This document shows positions 31,553 to 39,559 of a stretch of 64,000 nucleotides of DNA, piece after piece. The stretch comes from JACRCT01 sp049841135 (lineage in GTDB: Bacteria > Myxococcota > Myxococcia > Myxococcales > UBA5297). Location of the stretch: assembly GCA_049841135.1 (NCBI GenBank), contig JASGHK010000007.1, positions 1 to 64,000 of the forward strand, given 5' to 3'. Positions within the stretch are counted from its first letter, which is position 1. Each line of letters begins with the position of its first letter. The notes under the pieces were generated by a model, which worked only from the letters and a program-made list of their open reading frames with translations, was not told the origin of the DNA and did not search any database. Position numbers and translations under genes: made by a program.

Positions 31553-31965
31553 GGGGTAAGGGGTAAAGGGTAAGGGGCGAGGGATGAGGGGGCGAGGGCT
31601 GGGAGTCCAGGCTTCAGCCTGCGCCGGGTCTTTGTTCGTAGTACCGCCTTCAGGCGGGCCGTTATTGTTGTCTTCGTAGGGTGTGCTCCGCACACCATCT
31701 TGCCGTTGCCGCTGTAGCACGGGCATCCTGCCCGTGTGTTGTTGTTGATTGTCATCCCGACGGTAGGAGGGATGTGGTTGTGGCTGTTGTTGTTACCAGC
31801 CCGGAGCGTCAGCCCGGGTTCTTGTTGTTGTCGTAGTTGTTGTTGCCGTTACCTGCCCACTACGTCAGCGGCGGGTGTCGTGGTTGTGGTCGTTATCGTA
31901 ACGAGCCGCGACCGTAAGGGAGCGGTCTTTGTTGTTGTCTTTGCTGACCACTGACCACTCCGTTC
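31553..31965 (+). repeat. mosaic palindrome array, copy C
   Basis: The array is gene-free. It starts with GGGTAAGG iterations (31,550-31,585). Palindromic modules follow, each separated by TTGTTGTTGT-type linkers: CAGGCTTCAGCCTGCGCCG, GTACCGCCTTCAGGCGGGC, GGGTGTGCTCCGCACACC, CACGGGCATCCTGCCCGTG and CCCGGAGCGTCAGCCCGGG. It ends GACCACTGACCACTCC. The same modules in different order occur at 49,110-49,645 and, reversed, at 790-1050. Confidence 0.8.
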
Positions 31966-32008
31966 CGTTATCTCCCCTTTCGCATCTTCTCCCGAAGGTC
32001 TTGTCGAT

Positions 32009-32014
32009 TATAAT
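32009..32014 (+). promoter_or_regulatory. candidate -10 box for the leader RNA
   Basis: A perfect TATAAT lies at 32,009-32,014. It would place transcription start near 32,021, directly before the first leader hairpin. No good -35 hexamer is visible 17 bases upstream (TTCTCC at best). Confidence 0.45.
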
Positions 32015-32020
32015 GGAGAT

Positions 32021-32222
32021 GATCCGTTGCCCGCCGCGGCAACGGGGACAACTTGAATTGACGCGCGTAGCGTCAAGACGCTGCTTCCAACGAAACCGCC
32101 AGTTTCAAACACAGAAGCAGTGCCTTGAGCCGTGCGCCCTGCAAAGGGCGTCGGCTAAGGTACGTTCTGTGTGGGCTCTGGCGGGCCTCGTTGGAGCGTC
32201 CTTGGTTCGACGCTCTTTTTTT
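32021..32222 (+). ncRNA. structured leader or small RNA with attenuator-like terminator
   Basis: Hairpin 1 is CCGTTGCC (32,024-32,031) with GGCAACGG (32,038-32,045). Hairpin 2 is TTGACGC (32,058-32,064) with GCGTCAA (32,070-32,076). A 124-base rod follows: GACGCT 32,077-32,082 with AGCGTC 32,195-32,200; CCAACGA 32,087-32,093 with TCGTTGG 32,188-32,194; CCGCCAG 32,096-32,102 with CTGGCGG 32,178-32,184; ACACAGAA 32,109-32,116 with TTCTGTGT 32,165-32,172. It continues CCTT 32,123-32,126 with AAGG 32,157-32,160; AGCCG 32,128-32,132 with CGGCT 32,152-32,156; GCGCCCT 32,134-32,140 with AGGGCGT 32,145-32,151, capped by a GCAA tetraloop. The 3' strand of the closing stem also forms the terminator stem. 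Rod length recalls 6S RNA, but position and the alternative pairing suggest an attenuating leader of the HTH gene. I recognise no known class. Confidence 0.7.
32194..32222 (+). terminator. intrinsic terminator overlapping the leader rod
   Basis: The stem GAGCGTC/GACGCTC has an eight-base loop and seven Ts. It ends 17 bases before the start codon of the LuxR-type gene, with the ribosome binding site CGGAGG between. Its 5' strand is the 3' strand of the rod's closing stem, so the two structures exclude each other. Confidence 0.85.
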
Positions 32223-32239
32223 GTCTCGGAGGACCGCCC

Positions 32240-32542
32240 ATGGCCGGGTCCACCCTTGCGATCAAAACGCCCGTCAAGCCCTGGTTCACCGCAGCGAGTG
32301 GAACCTCGTCGTGGAACAGACTGCACCTCTCGCCGCGACAGGCCGACGTGGTCCAGCTGATGCTGCGCGGCCTTCGAGACAAGCAGATCGCCCACTGCCT
32401 GGGTATTCAGGTCTCGACGATCCGGATGCACCTGCGACAGGTATTCACCCGCCTGGGCGTGCAGGACCGCATGGAGCTGGCCCTGCGGGTGTTCATCATT
32501 CTCCGCCAGAACGAGACTCGCCGTTCCCATCCTCCAGAGTGA
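32240..32542 (+). CDS. stand-alone LuxR/NarL-type HTH protein
   Basis: This DNA-binding protein has 100 residues. The ATG at 32,240 follows CGGAGGACCGCCC. After about 30 residues of variable N-terminus comes a complete LuxR HTH: LHLSPRQADVVQLMLRGLRD, KQIAHCLGIQVSTIRMHLRQ, then VFTRLGVQDRMELALRVFII. The recognition helix is VSTIRMHL. No receiver or ligand domain precedes it, so it resembles GerE-like single-domain regulators or a detached NarL output domain. It is placed directly behind a terminator-bearing structured leader, which suggests control by transcription attenuation. Confidence 0.85.
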   Translation: MAGSTLAIKTPVKPWFTAASGTSSWNRLHLSPRQADVVQLMLRGLRDKQIAHCLGIQVSTIRMHLRQVFTRLGVQDRMELALRVFIILRQNETRRSHPPE

Positions 32543-32767
32543 CGTATCAGAAATGATAGGTTGTTTCACCCAAGTGATGCCGTATCATGAGGCCCCAGGC
32601 AAGCCCCGGGATGTCTTCGGAACACAAGAAGCAAACGAGGAAGACGTTACAGCTTGCTGAAGAATCATAACAATCCCAACAATCCCCATTCCCGGGTTGT
32701 GGATTAGGCCGCGAGGATCAGTCCGGAGTACCTGCGAAGCAAGTTGACCTTCTGGAGGTTAGACCAC

Positions 32768-34022
32768 GTGACTGAGCAATGTGCCAAGTGTAAGAAAACC
32801 CTCGCGGGAGCCGACCTCTTCACCGCTTTCCATTGCCAGAAGTGCGACAGCATGTTCTGCAGTTCGTGTGCTGGACAGGGCGGAACGATGATGATGCGTT
32901 TTTCCTGTCCGCACTGCTCGCCTGACTCCGGTCGCCCTTTGTGGGACAAACAGCAAGAACCCTTAAGAACGCCCGCGCCCCAGTCCGTCTTGCAGACCCC
33001 GTGTAGCAGTACCCAAGTCGCGCCCCGCACGGTGCGCAGGTCCTTGAGACATCTATGGTTTCTTTTTCCTGCCCACACTGTGGCAACCCTATCCGTCTGC
33101 CTGCAGCAGCGACTGGGCGCAAGGCTAAGTGTAATCGCTGCCTGCAAGTCCTGGTTGTCCCGAAGGAACCGCCATCCCCGGCCCCGCCCTCACCGCCGCG
33201 GCATGAGCGCCACGCAGGCACAGCCCTGAGTATCCCAGACTTGCCGGATATCGAGGTCTGTAAAGAAGCCTCCATCCTGCCCCTCGTCCTCGGCTTTTCG
33301 CTTTCCGTCGTGGCCATGTGGATCGCGTTTGCAGGCTTACTTTACGCGACAGTCACGAACCATCTATTCTCTGGCTTCTACTTGATGCGTCTGCTCTTTG
33401 CCGGCAGACTTCATATCGGCCAGTAACTCCGAGCTGTGGGCATTGTTCGTTTTCCACCGTATGTGGGCTTGTCTCCCGCCCGGCGCTGCCAGCATTCGCC
33501 CTGGTAAGGCCGTCGGCCGCATGTTCATACCATTCTATAACGTCTACTGGATGTTCCGTGCCTATGTAGGCTGGGCTGACGATTACAACCACTTCGTGGA
33601 GGGCCGCAACCTACCCGTACGCTACATGCCACGAGGCCTGCCCGTGGCGATGTGCATCTCCTTGATCTTCTCGGTTATTCCCTGGGTCAACCTGCTCGCG
33701 TTCCCGGTGCTGGCGGTTCTCAGAGTCGTCTATTACGCCGGGGCCCTTGCGCAGAATTCAGACACTTCAGGACTTGGCTGGCCGGAACGGCACCCAACCT
33801 GCCACATCGAGTGTGACCGCCGTTCCACTGATATTGGGAATCCTGTGCCCCTTCACTGCGGGCATATCCGGAATCGCAGGCCTTGCTCTGGCCCCGCTGG
33901 TCGCACGCAGCCGCGTCGAGAACAGGCGACGTGAAACCCGCAGGTTTGCCTGGGCAGCAGCACTGATATGCACGTGGGCCCTTCTGTTTAGCTTCGCCGC
34001 ATACCCTAATGCCCTGCGCTGA
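32768..34022 (+). CDS. zinc-ribbon plus multi-pass membrane protein, frameshifted
   Basis: The protein has about 418 residues when frames are joined. The GTG start at 32,768 follows TGGAGGTTAGACCAC. The first zinc motif is CAKCKKTLAGADLFTAFHCQ with CDSMFCSSC. The second is MJ0042-type: FSCPHCGNPIRLPAAATGRK then CNRCLQVLVVP. A Pro-rich linker follows, then four membrane segments: ILPLVLGFSLSVVAMWIAFA; MFIPFYNVYWMFRAYVG region; AMCISLIFSVIPWVNLLAFP; and AVPLILGILCPFTAGISGIA plus a final FAWAAALICTWALLFSFAAY. MJ0042 ribbons joined to membrane domains are common in planctomycetes. The function is unknown. Frame breaks are near 33,050, 33,410 and 33,790. Confidence 0.75.
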
Positions 34023-34059
34023 CTCCCTGCGAGATGACCGCGCCCATCCAAATTGAAAT

Positions 34060-34130
34060 TGGAAATTGGGGGGGGGGACTTGGGACAGTCACCGACTATT
34101 GGAGTTCCACCTTCGGGTGGGCTTAAGAAA
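34060..34130 (-). repeat. transposase-associated motif and small hairpin
   Basis: A run of nine or more G at about 34,069 is followed by GGGACAGTCACCGACTATT, an inverse copy of the AATAGGTGACTGTCCC family. CCACCTTCGGGTGG, a UUCG-type hairpin, lies near 34,112 and may terminate the plus-strand gene ending at 34,022. Confidence 0.5.
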
Positions 34131-34218
34131 CGCTGCAAATACCGGATCTACTGTCAGGAACCACTGGTCGCAGACTCCTGATCGGTGAACAACAGTCCAC
34201 GATCCGCCCCACGGCCGT

Positions 34219-36367
34219 CTACGACGACCCCTTCGCCGCAGGTCCCACCCACACATTCAACTTGCCACCGGAGGTCATCCTCATCTCCACGGGCTTACCG
34301 CCCGAACCAGCCTGCTGCTTGAACTCCGATGTCTCGTTGACAGTCCCATCCGGCTGGTGAATCACGACCCCAGCCGCGCCGCTGAGACGCAGATCGCCGC
34401 TGGTATCCGGCCCAAGGACAACATTGGCCGCACCGGTCCTACCGACCTCCATGTCCATGCCAGCCGGCACCGCCTTGCGCAGATCCAGGTATACCGCTGC
34501 CCGCAGGTTGGACCGGTCGATCGGAGCAGCGATGTTGAGCAGGCCCACCAACCCACTGGACTGGTCCAGGCGGATCGGCTGCGGCCCCGGCACATTCGCC
34601 AGCAGGGTCCCGCCCCCGGTCTTGTCGATCCACACTTTGCCCCTCAAATCAGTGGCGATGAGGCCGCCCCCACCAATGTACCTGAACTCGCCGGCAAGAC
34701 CCGTCACGTAGCATCGGCCGTTGCGCATCCGGACATCCGCCCCAAACCGCCGCGGCACCTTCACCGTGTACAGCACCCCGGCCTCTTCGATCTCCTTGGG
34801 CTTGAGCTTCAGCACGTGCTCGCCCAGGCGAACGTAGTCGTCGCTCGGCGCCAGCTCCACCTCGATCTTCTGGGCATACGCCTTCGCCGCCTCCGCACTG
34901 GTGCTGGACCGGACGAAGACCGTCGCATCGACGATCACAGCCTCCTTGTCGTGTACCGATATGTTGATGTACGCCATCGGCGAATCGAACAGCAGCTTCT
35001 TCTGCGCCGCCGTCGTCGCAGCCTCCTCGTGAAGCGCGATCCGCGCCTCTCGATCCGGCGCGGGATTGCGCAGCGTCAGCGAAGCGAATTCACCATCCTG
35101 CGAGTGCCACTTGTCGCTCAGCTGATCCGCGATCATCTCTGCCACAAGCGCATCCGGCGACAGAGTCGGATACGCCTCCAGCCCCAGAACCGTATCGAAA
35201 AACACGGACGACGCCTGCGAGGCCGGCCCACTGGCCGCACCGGCAGGCGCTCCACCCTGCACCGCGCAGCCGGCACGAACGTCCACGGAGCCACGACCAT
35301 CGCCAGTACCGCCGCGCTGCCCACGACCACCCACGAGGCCCTACGATAGAACCGCCTGTCAGGACTCATCATCGTCTGGATCCTTTCCTCGATGTTGCGA
35401 ACCGGACCTGCCACCGCCAGGCTCGAAATGGGCCTGGCTGACTCGTACTCTCGAATCAGACTATTCACAATCGCTTCGCCGTACCGGCCAGGGGGAACGT
35501 CCAGACAAGCGATCGCGACCTCATCGCAGCACTTTTCCCGCTCCTGGCGGATCTGCTGGTTCGCCCACCAGACCAGCGGGTGGAAGAAGAAGATCGCCTG
35601 TGCGAAAACCTGGAGCAAATTGACCGCCGCATCGTACCGGACCACGTGCGCAAGCTCGTGCATCAGGATGCTCCGGCGATCCTCAGCCGTGCCGCTGCGG
35701 CCGAAATCGCCGGGCAAATAGATACTCCCGGCAATACCCCCCAGACGAAGGGTTGAGCAATGCCGTCGACAAGCCACACAGCCGGCACACGGGCCATGCC
35801 TACCTGCCGCGAAAGCCTTGCCGCCTCCCCTGCAAGTGGTCCCGAAGCAGCTCGCCGATGCCGCCGGATCTGCCGTTGAATACGTCCGGCGCGGATACCC
35901 GCCAGCGACAACAGCAGCAAGGCCCCTGTCGCCCATGCGATAGCCACCCAGTTCCAGGGATCAATCAGCGTGGGCAGATCCACCTGTGTGAGGGGCAAAC
36001 CACGATCCGGCGCGCCAGCCGGCACTGCCGGCCAGGTCGCACTTGGTATGGCAAGGCTCTTCTCATTCGTCCCTGCCCTGGCCGCATCGACTTCGGCGAC
36101 TCCCCCCGCATGGCCGCCATGACTGACTCCGAACCACAGATCGCTGCCGCCGCCTGCGACGCGCTCGTTTGGGAGCAATCCTACCGGCACGGTCACCAAG
36201 GACGGGACAAAGCACTTGACCAGCACGACCAGCCAAAGGGCATATCGCCAGTGGGCACTGGCCCTGCCCAGCAGCCGGCAGGCAACCACAACCACCAGGA
36301 ACACCAAGACGATCTGCCAGGACTGCAGCAGTACATATTCCGCCATCCGCATGTAGACCGACGCCAT
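34219..36367 (-). CDS. BlaR1/MecR1-type M56 membrane peptidase with adhesin-like C-terminus, frameshifted
   Basis: This is a membrane zinc peptidase of about 716 residues. The ATG at 36,367 follows AGGAGGGCATGAG. N-terminal membrane helices: LLQSWQIVLVFLVVVVACRL and YALWLVVLVKCFVPSLVTVP, then WVAIAWATGALLLLSLAGIR. The catalytic motif is ILMHELAHVVRYDAAVN (HExxH), with the downstream Glu/Asp in EKCCDEVAIACLD. The last helix is SWVVVGSAAVLAMVVAPWTF. The large exterior C-terminal half (35,230-34,219) is beta-rich (IGGGGLIATDLRGKVWIDKT) and resembles DUF4097-type putative adhesin beta-helices rather than a penicillin-binding sensor. It partners the BlaI-type repressor 19 bases upstream. Known pairs act by repressor cleavage; the signal here is unknown. 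Frame breaks are near 35,730 and 35,235. Confidence 0.82.
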
Positions 36368-36386
36368 CTCATGCCCTCCTGCCGCG

Positions 36387-36767
36387 TCACCCCTCGTCCT
36401 TACTGATAAGCCCCTTGAGTCGCTTGATGTCAGCGGCGCCGAGCTTGGCGTGGTCCGCCAGGTGCAGCATCAGCGGAATCGGATCGCCGCCAAACAGACG
36501 GTCCACGAAATCACTGACCGACGCCTGAATGACATCCTGGCGCTTGGCCAGAGGCTTGAAGATGTGGGCCTTGCCCTCGATGTCGTGCCCAATGTAGCCC
36601 TTCTTCTCCAGCCTTCGCAGAAGCGTCTGCACGGTGGCGTAACGGATGTCCCGAGACAACGGCAACCGATCGCAGACCTCCTGCACGCTTCCGCGGCCGA
36701 GGTCCCATAGCAGGGCGAGCACTTCGGTCTCCGCGCGACTCAAGGATGGGCGTGTATTCCTGGCCAT
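36387..36767 (-). CDS. BlaI/MecI/CopY-family transcriptional repressor
   Basis: This is a 126-residue dimeric winged-helix repressor with an intact frame. The start MARNTRPSLSRAETEVLALL at 36,767 follows GAGGAGGAGTC. The winged helix is AETEVLALLWDLGRGSVQEV and IRYATVQTLLRRLEKKGYIG. The BlaI-type KG-Y-x-x-H turn and the C-terminal dimer helix (VSDFVDRLFGGDPIPLMLHL) are present. In known systems the partner M56 sensor triggers cleavage of the repressor and releases its operators. Two TACAnnTGTA boxes lie directly upstream, so autoregulation of the repressor-peptidase operon is likely. Confidence 0.93.
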   Translation of the reverse strand: MARNTRPSLSRAETEVLALLWDLGRGSVQEVCDRLPLSRDIRYATVQTLLRRLEKKGYIGHDIEGKAHIFKPLAKRQDVIQASVSDFVDRLFGGDPIPLMLHLADHAKLGAADIKRLKGLISKDEG

Positions 36768-36779
36768 GACTCCTCCTCG

Positions 36780-36814
36780 TACAAGTGTACAAGTTATGAT
36801 ATCGTACATTTGTA
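36780..36814. promoter_or_regulatory. two BlaI-type operators
   Basis: TACAAGTGTA (36,780-36,789) and TACATTTGTA (36,805-36,814) both fit the BlaI/MecI half-site pattern TACAnnTGTA and are 25 bases apart centre to centre. The first starts 13 bases before the repressor start codon. Confidence 0.8.
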
Positions 36815-37287
36815 CAACTTGTCAACAGGGAAATCCCGTTTCCTGGTGACTGGGAAATACGGCATGCGGTTAGGCGCTGGGGGCGTGCGGCCTGGGTTGA
36901 CACTCAGCTACAGAGAAACGTGCCTGGCGTAGTTACCGTGAACTGCTGACTGCTAACTGTTAACTGATAACTATCCCCAAAGGAAAAGCCCGCCTGCTGC
37001 CGGAGACCGGCAGCAGGCGGACCGGTGCGGGTCGGGTGCTTCTTTCCCTTATCAGGAAAGCACAACGGGCAAGAAAGATCGCTTCCCCTCCGGAAGCGTC
37101 CGGGAACAACCAAGTCTGGTACAGCAACTCCTCTGCCCGACACCGCCAAGTTTTCAGAGATCCTCGTGACCAGCCTCGCCGGTGGCGTTGCTCATCACAC
37201 CAGAAACCTAAGATACGCCCCGGCGTTGGGCAAACGTTTTCTGTTCTCTCCCTAAAATCGTGCAGCCGCTTCGACGGACAAGGCCCC
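36815..37287. other. gene-free stretch with a terminator
   Basis: No gene is supportable. The only strong structure is the hairpin at 36,990-37,020. AACTGCTGACTGCTAACTGTTAACTG near 36,940 is a short tandem of the CTGxTAACTG type. Confidence 0.45.
36990..37020 (-). terminator. very stable hairpin terminator
   Basis: The 14-bp perfect stem CCGCCTGCTGCCGG/CCGGCAGCAGGCGG has a three-base loop. On the minus strand it is followed by GCTTTTCCTTT. It probably ends transcription from the small lipoprotein gene at 37,288, although 268 bases away. Confidence 0.7.
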
Positions 37288-37602
37288 TCACCGGTCCTGC
37301 GTATGCTCATCGACCTTCTTATCGGCCGTGTCCACCGCACGGTCTGCCTTGTCCAAGGCCTTGTCGACGGCCCGGCCAGCCTTGTCCAGCGCCTTGTCCG
37401 TCTCCCGTCCGGCCTTGTCCAACCCCCTATCCACCTTGTCGCCATCGGTCTCGATGGTGACCTTCTTCTCATTACCATTGGTAGTTGTCGTGGTCGTCGT
37501 GCGGCTGGTATCCGATTCCGCCTTGTCCCGGCAACCCGCCACCAGCGCGACCCCAGGCCATGCAGCCGCGACAACCAACAGTACTCTCCACAGCTTACTC
37601 AT
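37288..37602 (-). CDS. small lipoprotein with amphipathic 11-residue repeats (1)
   Basis: This 104-residue protein has an intact frame. The ATG at 37,602 follows CAGGAGGTCTAT. The signal sequence with lipobox is LLVVAAAWPGVALVAGC. Then comes a Thr run (RTTTTTTTNG), and after KVTIETDGDKVD the protein is one long amphipathic helix made of D-K-A-x-R-x-x-D-K-A-L units (DKAGRETDKALDKAGRAVDK). Such apolipoprotein-like or LEA-like helices associate with membranes or stabilise proteins. It is anchored outside the cytoplasm. A similar gene lies 240 bases away on the same strand. Confidence 0.75.
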   Translation of the reverse strand: MSKLWRVLLVVAAAWPGVALVAGCRDKAESDTSRTTTTTTTNGNEKKVTIETDGDKVDRGLDKAGRETDKALDKAGRAVDKALDKADRAVDTADKKVDEHTQDR

Positions 37603-37648
37603 ATAGACCTCCTGCAAGACCACACGAAAACTCGACAGCTGCCTCAGA

Positions 37649-37782
37649 GGCTGTTTCAACAATCGTCGCTTTCCGAGTAGCCCGGCTGGCCGTGGGCCGC
37701 TTGAGGGCCATCTCAAGAATTGTCCTTTTCCGAGTGGCACGGCTGGCTTGTCCAGCCGTGGGCTCATCTTTTGAAACAGTCC
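37649..37782. repeat. GTTTCAAA-bounded palindromic element, copy D (double)
   Basis: It is bounded by GGCTGTTTCAACAAT and TTTTGAAACAGTCC. Inside are two related halves, each with TTTCCGAGTxGC and a CGGCTGG-type palindrome; the second is CACGGCTGGCTTGTCCAGCCGTG. It lies between the two small lipoprotein genes. Confidence 0.7.
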
Positions 37783-37838
37783 TTCAGTTTTGTTGTCTCA
37801 GGTCTCAGGACTCAGAACTCAGGACTCAGCACTAGTCG

Positions 37839-38156
37839 TTACTCCGCCTTGTCCTGCATCCACTCGCCGGCCTTATTCATTCCTTCGCCGGCCTTCTCGA
37901 TCCCTTTGCCCGTGCCGCGCACAGCCGCCTTGGCACCTTCTTTGGTCGCATGACCTGCCGTTTCCAGCGCGTCCTCGGTCGCCTCGCCCGCGCGATCCAG
38001 GCCGCGCTCCATGGACCCACCGCTGCCGCTTGGCTGGGTAGCCACGCTGCCGCCAGATGATGGGCCGGTTGTCGTCGCGTGCTTGTCCGAACAACCTGCC
38101 GCTACAGCCGCCGCGACCAGCACAGCCACGCCCGCCAGTCCACTGATCCACGCCAT
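37839..38156 (-). CDS. small lipoprotein with amphipathic repeats (2)
   Basis: This 105-residue protein has an intact frame. The second ATG (38,156) is chosen over 38,162 because AAGGAG lies seven bases before it but only two before the first. The signal sequence is LAGVAVLVAAAVAAGC with the lipid-anchor Cys. A Gly/Ser/Thr linker follows, then an amphipathic helix with LDRAGEATEDALETAGHATK and EKAGEGMNKAGEW units. It is analogous to the gene at 37,288 in plan, but the repeat sequence differs. No function is known to me. Confidence 0.72.
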   Translation of the reverse strand: MAWISGLAGVAVLVAAAVAAGCSDKHATTTGPSSGGSVATQPSGSGGSMERGLDRAGEATEDALETAGHATKEGAKAAVRGTGKGIEKAGEGMNKAGEWMQDKAE

Positions 38157-38690
38157 TGCCATTCTCCTTCGACTGAAGTGACTTCCACTGCTCACTGCCG
38201 CACACCTGCCCCGAAAAAGGAAGTACTCGTATCCAATATTAGATGCGCAAGCCTGTCCCCACCGCCCCAGTCCCTGTCACCCACCAAGCCAGCGCCCCAC
38301 GTAACCACCAGCCAGCATCGCTATTCAAGCCAGAGACAATAACCATCAGGATCATAAATCCTTATGGCAAAATACTGTACATTCGAATCCTCTGTCCGCA
38401 TCCCACAGTTTGCTTCTCTCTGTCGTTGCAGTTGCCCAGCCGCTCGCCGCTCCCCGCTGTCTTTTCCGCGACCCGTTACCCGCATCCCGTTACCCGTATC
38501 CCGTTACCCGTTACCCGTATCCCGGCCGTCCACCCCTGCCCGATAATCCTTGGAGGCGGGATTTGTATTCAGCCAGCCCCCGCTGGTAGACTATAGGAAT
38601 TGTATCTGTCGCTCCCGACGGGTAGGCGGTCGCAAGCCGGACGTGTCCGGCTGCCAACCCAGCGGGGCCGGCGGAATGGTATTACACCCG
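38157..38690. other. gene-free stretch with tandem repeats
   Basis: It contains the block at 38,471-38,523 (separate entry). Otherwise there is no supportable gene. The plus-strand promoter of the HAD gene should lie in the last 100 bases but is not clear. Confidence 0.45.
38471..38523 (+). repeat. tandem CCCGTTACCCGTAT units
   Basis: There are about four units alternating CCCGTTA, CCCGCAT, CCCGTTA, CCCGTAT. Related units are GGGATACGGGTAAC near 597 and GGGTAAGG at 31,550. Confidence 0.65.
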
Positions 38691-39395
38691 ATGAACGGCT
38701 GTTTGGACGGGATCTTCCTGGACTTTTACGGCACGGTGGTTGGCGGCGATCGCGAGGCGGTCGAAGCAGTCTGCCGCCAGATCATTTCCACGCACGATCT
38801 GGCCTGCAGCCCCTGCGATCTGGCGATCGATTGGGGGAAACGCTTTTTCGCCGAAATCGAACAGGCCAACGATCACGCCTTCCGCACGCTTTTTGAATGC
38901 GAATGCCGCAGTCTCCGCCGCACCCTCGCGGACCATGACGTCCTGGCGGACCCGCAACCCCATGTTCTCCGCCTCCAGCAGTACTGGCGAAAGCCAACCC
39001 TGTTCCCGGATGTGAGCGACGCCCTGGCCTCCTGGTCGGTGCCCGTCTGCCTCGTCAGCAACGTCGATCGCGAGGACCTCGAAATCGCCCTCGACCACCT
39101 GGGCCTGACCTTCGACTACGTCGTGACCAGCGAAGATGCAAAGTCCTATAAGCCCCACCCGGGCATCTTCCAGTATGCCCTTGAGCAGACCGGCTGGCGC
39201 CCCGACCGGGTCGTCCACGTCGGCGATAGCCTCCATAGCGATGTCCACGGTGCCCAGCGGTGCGGCCTCCGCGCTGCCTGGATCGACCGGCCCGGCCGGA
39301 TCAGTGATGTGGGCACCTGCCAGTCCCAGTACCGCATAGAAGTCCTGAATCCAGCTTGCCTTTGTGATTGGCGGCAACGGATAGCACACCCCTAA
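38691..39395 (+). CDS. HAD-superfamily hydrolase
   Basis: This 234-residue phosphatase-like enzyme has an intact frame. The start at 38,691 (MNGCLDGIFLDFYGTVVGGD) is the simplest; an in-frame ATG at 38,676 is possible, and neither has a strong ribosome binding site. Motif I is DFYGT (nucleophile Asp), motif II LVSNVD, motif III Lys in AKSYKPHPGIFQYAL, motif IV HVGDSLHSDVHGA. The alpha-helical cap is residues 20-100. It is close to the YjjG/2-haloacid dehalogenase-like subgroup; the substrate is unknown. A monocistronic plus-strand gene. Confidence 0.88.
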   Translation: MNGCLDGIFLDFYGTVVGGDREAVEAVCRQIISTHDLACSPCDLAIDWGKRFFAEIEQANDHAFRTLFECECRSLRRTLADHDVLADPQPHVLRLQQYWRKPTLFPDVSDALASWSVPVCLVSNVDREDLEIALDHLGLTFDYVVTSEDAKSYKPHPGIFQYALEQTGWRPDRVVHVGDSLHSDVHGAQRCGLRAAWIDRPGRISDVGTCQSQYRIEVLNPACLCDWRQRIAHP

Positions 39396-39488
39396 GTCTC
39401 TCCTAATACCAGAGTTATACAAATGATTGATTAATGTGTATTAAGTTTGCGACAGGGTAAATTAGTCTTTAGTGAACGAACGAAAGAT

Positions 39489-39513
39489 GTGGTATGATTT
39501 AGAACGATACCAC
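39489..39513 (+). promoter_or_regulatory. candidate promoter with palindrome over the -10
   Basis: The inverted repeat GTGGTAT/ATACCAC (39,489-39,495 and 39,507-39,513) encloses TATGAT (39,493-39,498), a fair -10 box. AT-rich sequence lies upstream (39,420-39,475). It precedes the exported protein at 39,560 and could be an operator-promoter overlap. Confidence 0.4.
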
Positions 39514-39559
39514 AACGAGAGCGCCGGAAGTCTGTCAAGGTGCTTAGAGGATGACTCAG

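Noticed and set aside
32021..32222. Cobalamin, fluoride or c-di-GMP riboswitch
   Set aside because: The conserved core motifs of these classes are not present; I therefore describe the RNA without a class.
32021..32222. 6S RNA
   Set aside because: Length and rod shape are similar, but there is no large central bubble, extra hairpins precede the rod, and the terminator shares a strand with the closing stem directly before a gene start. Not excluded, only less likely.
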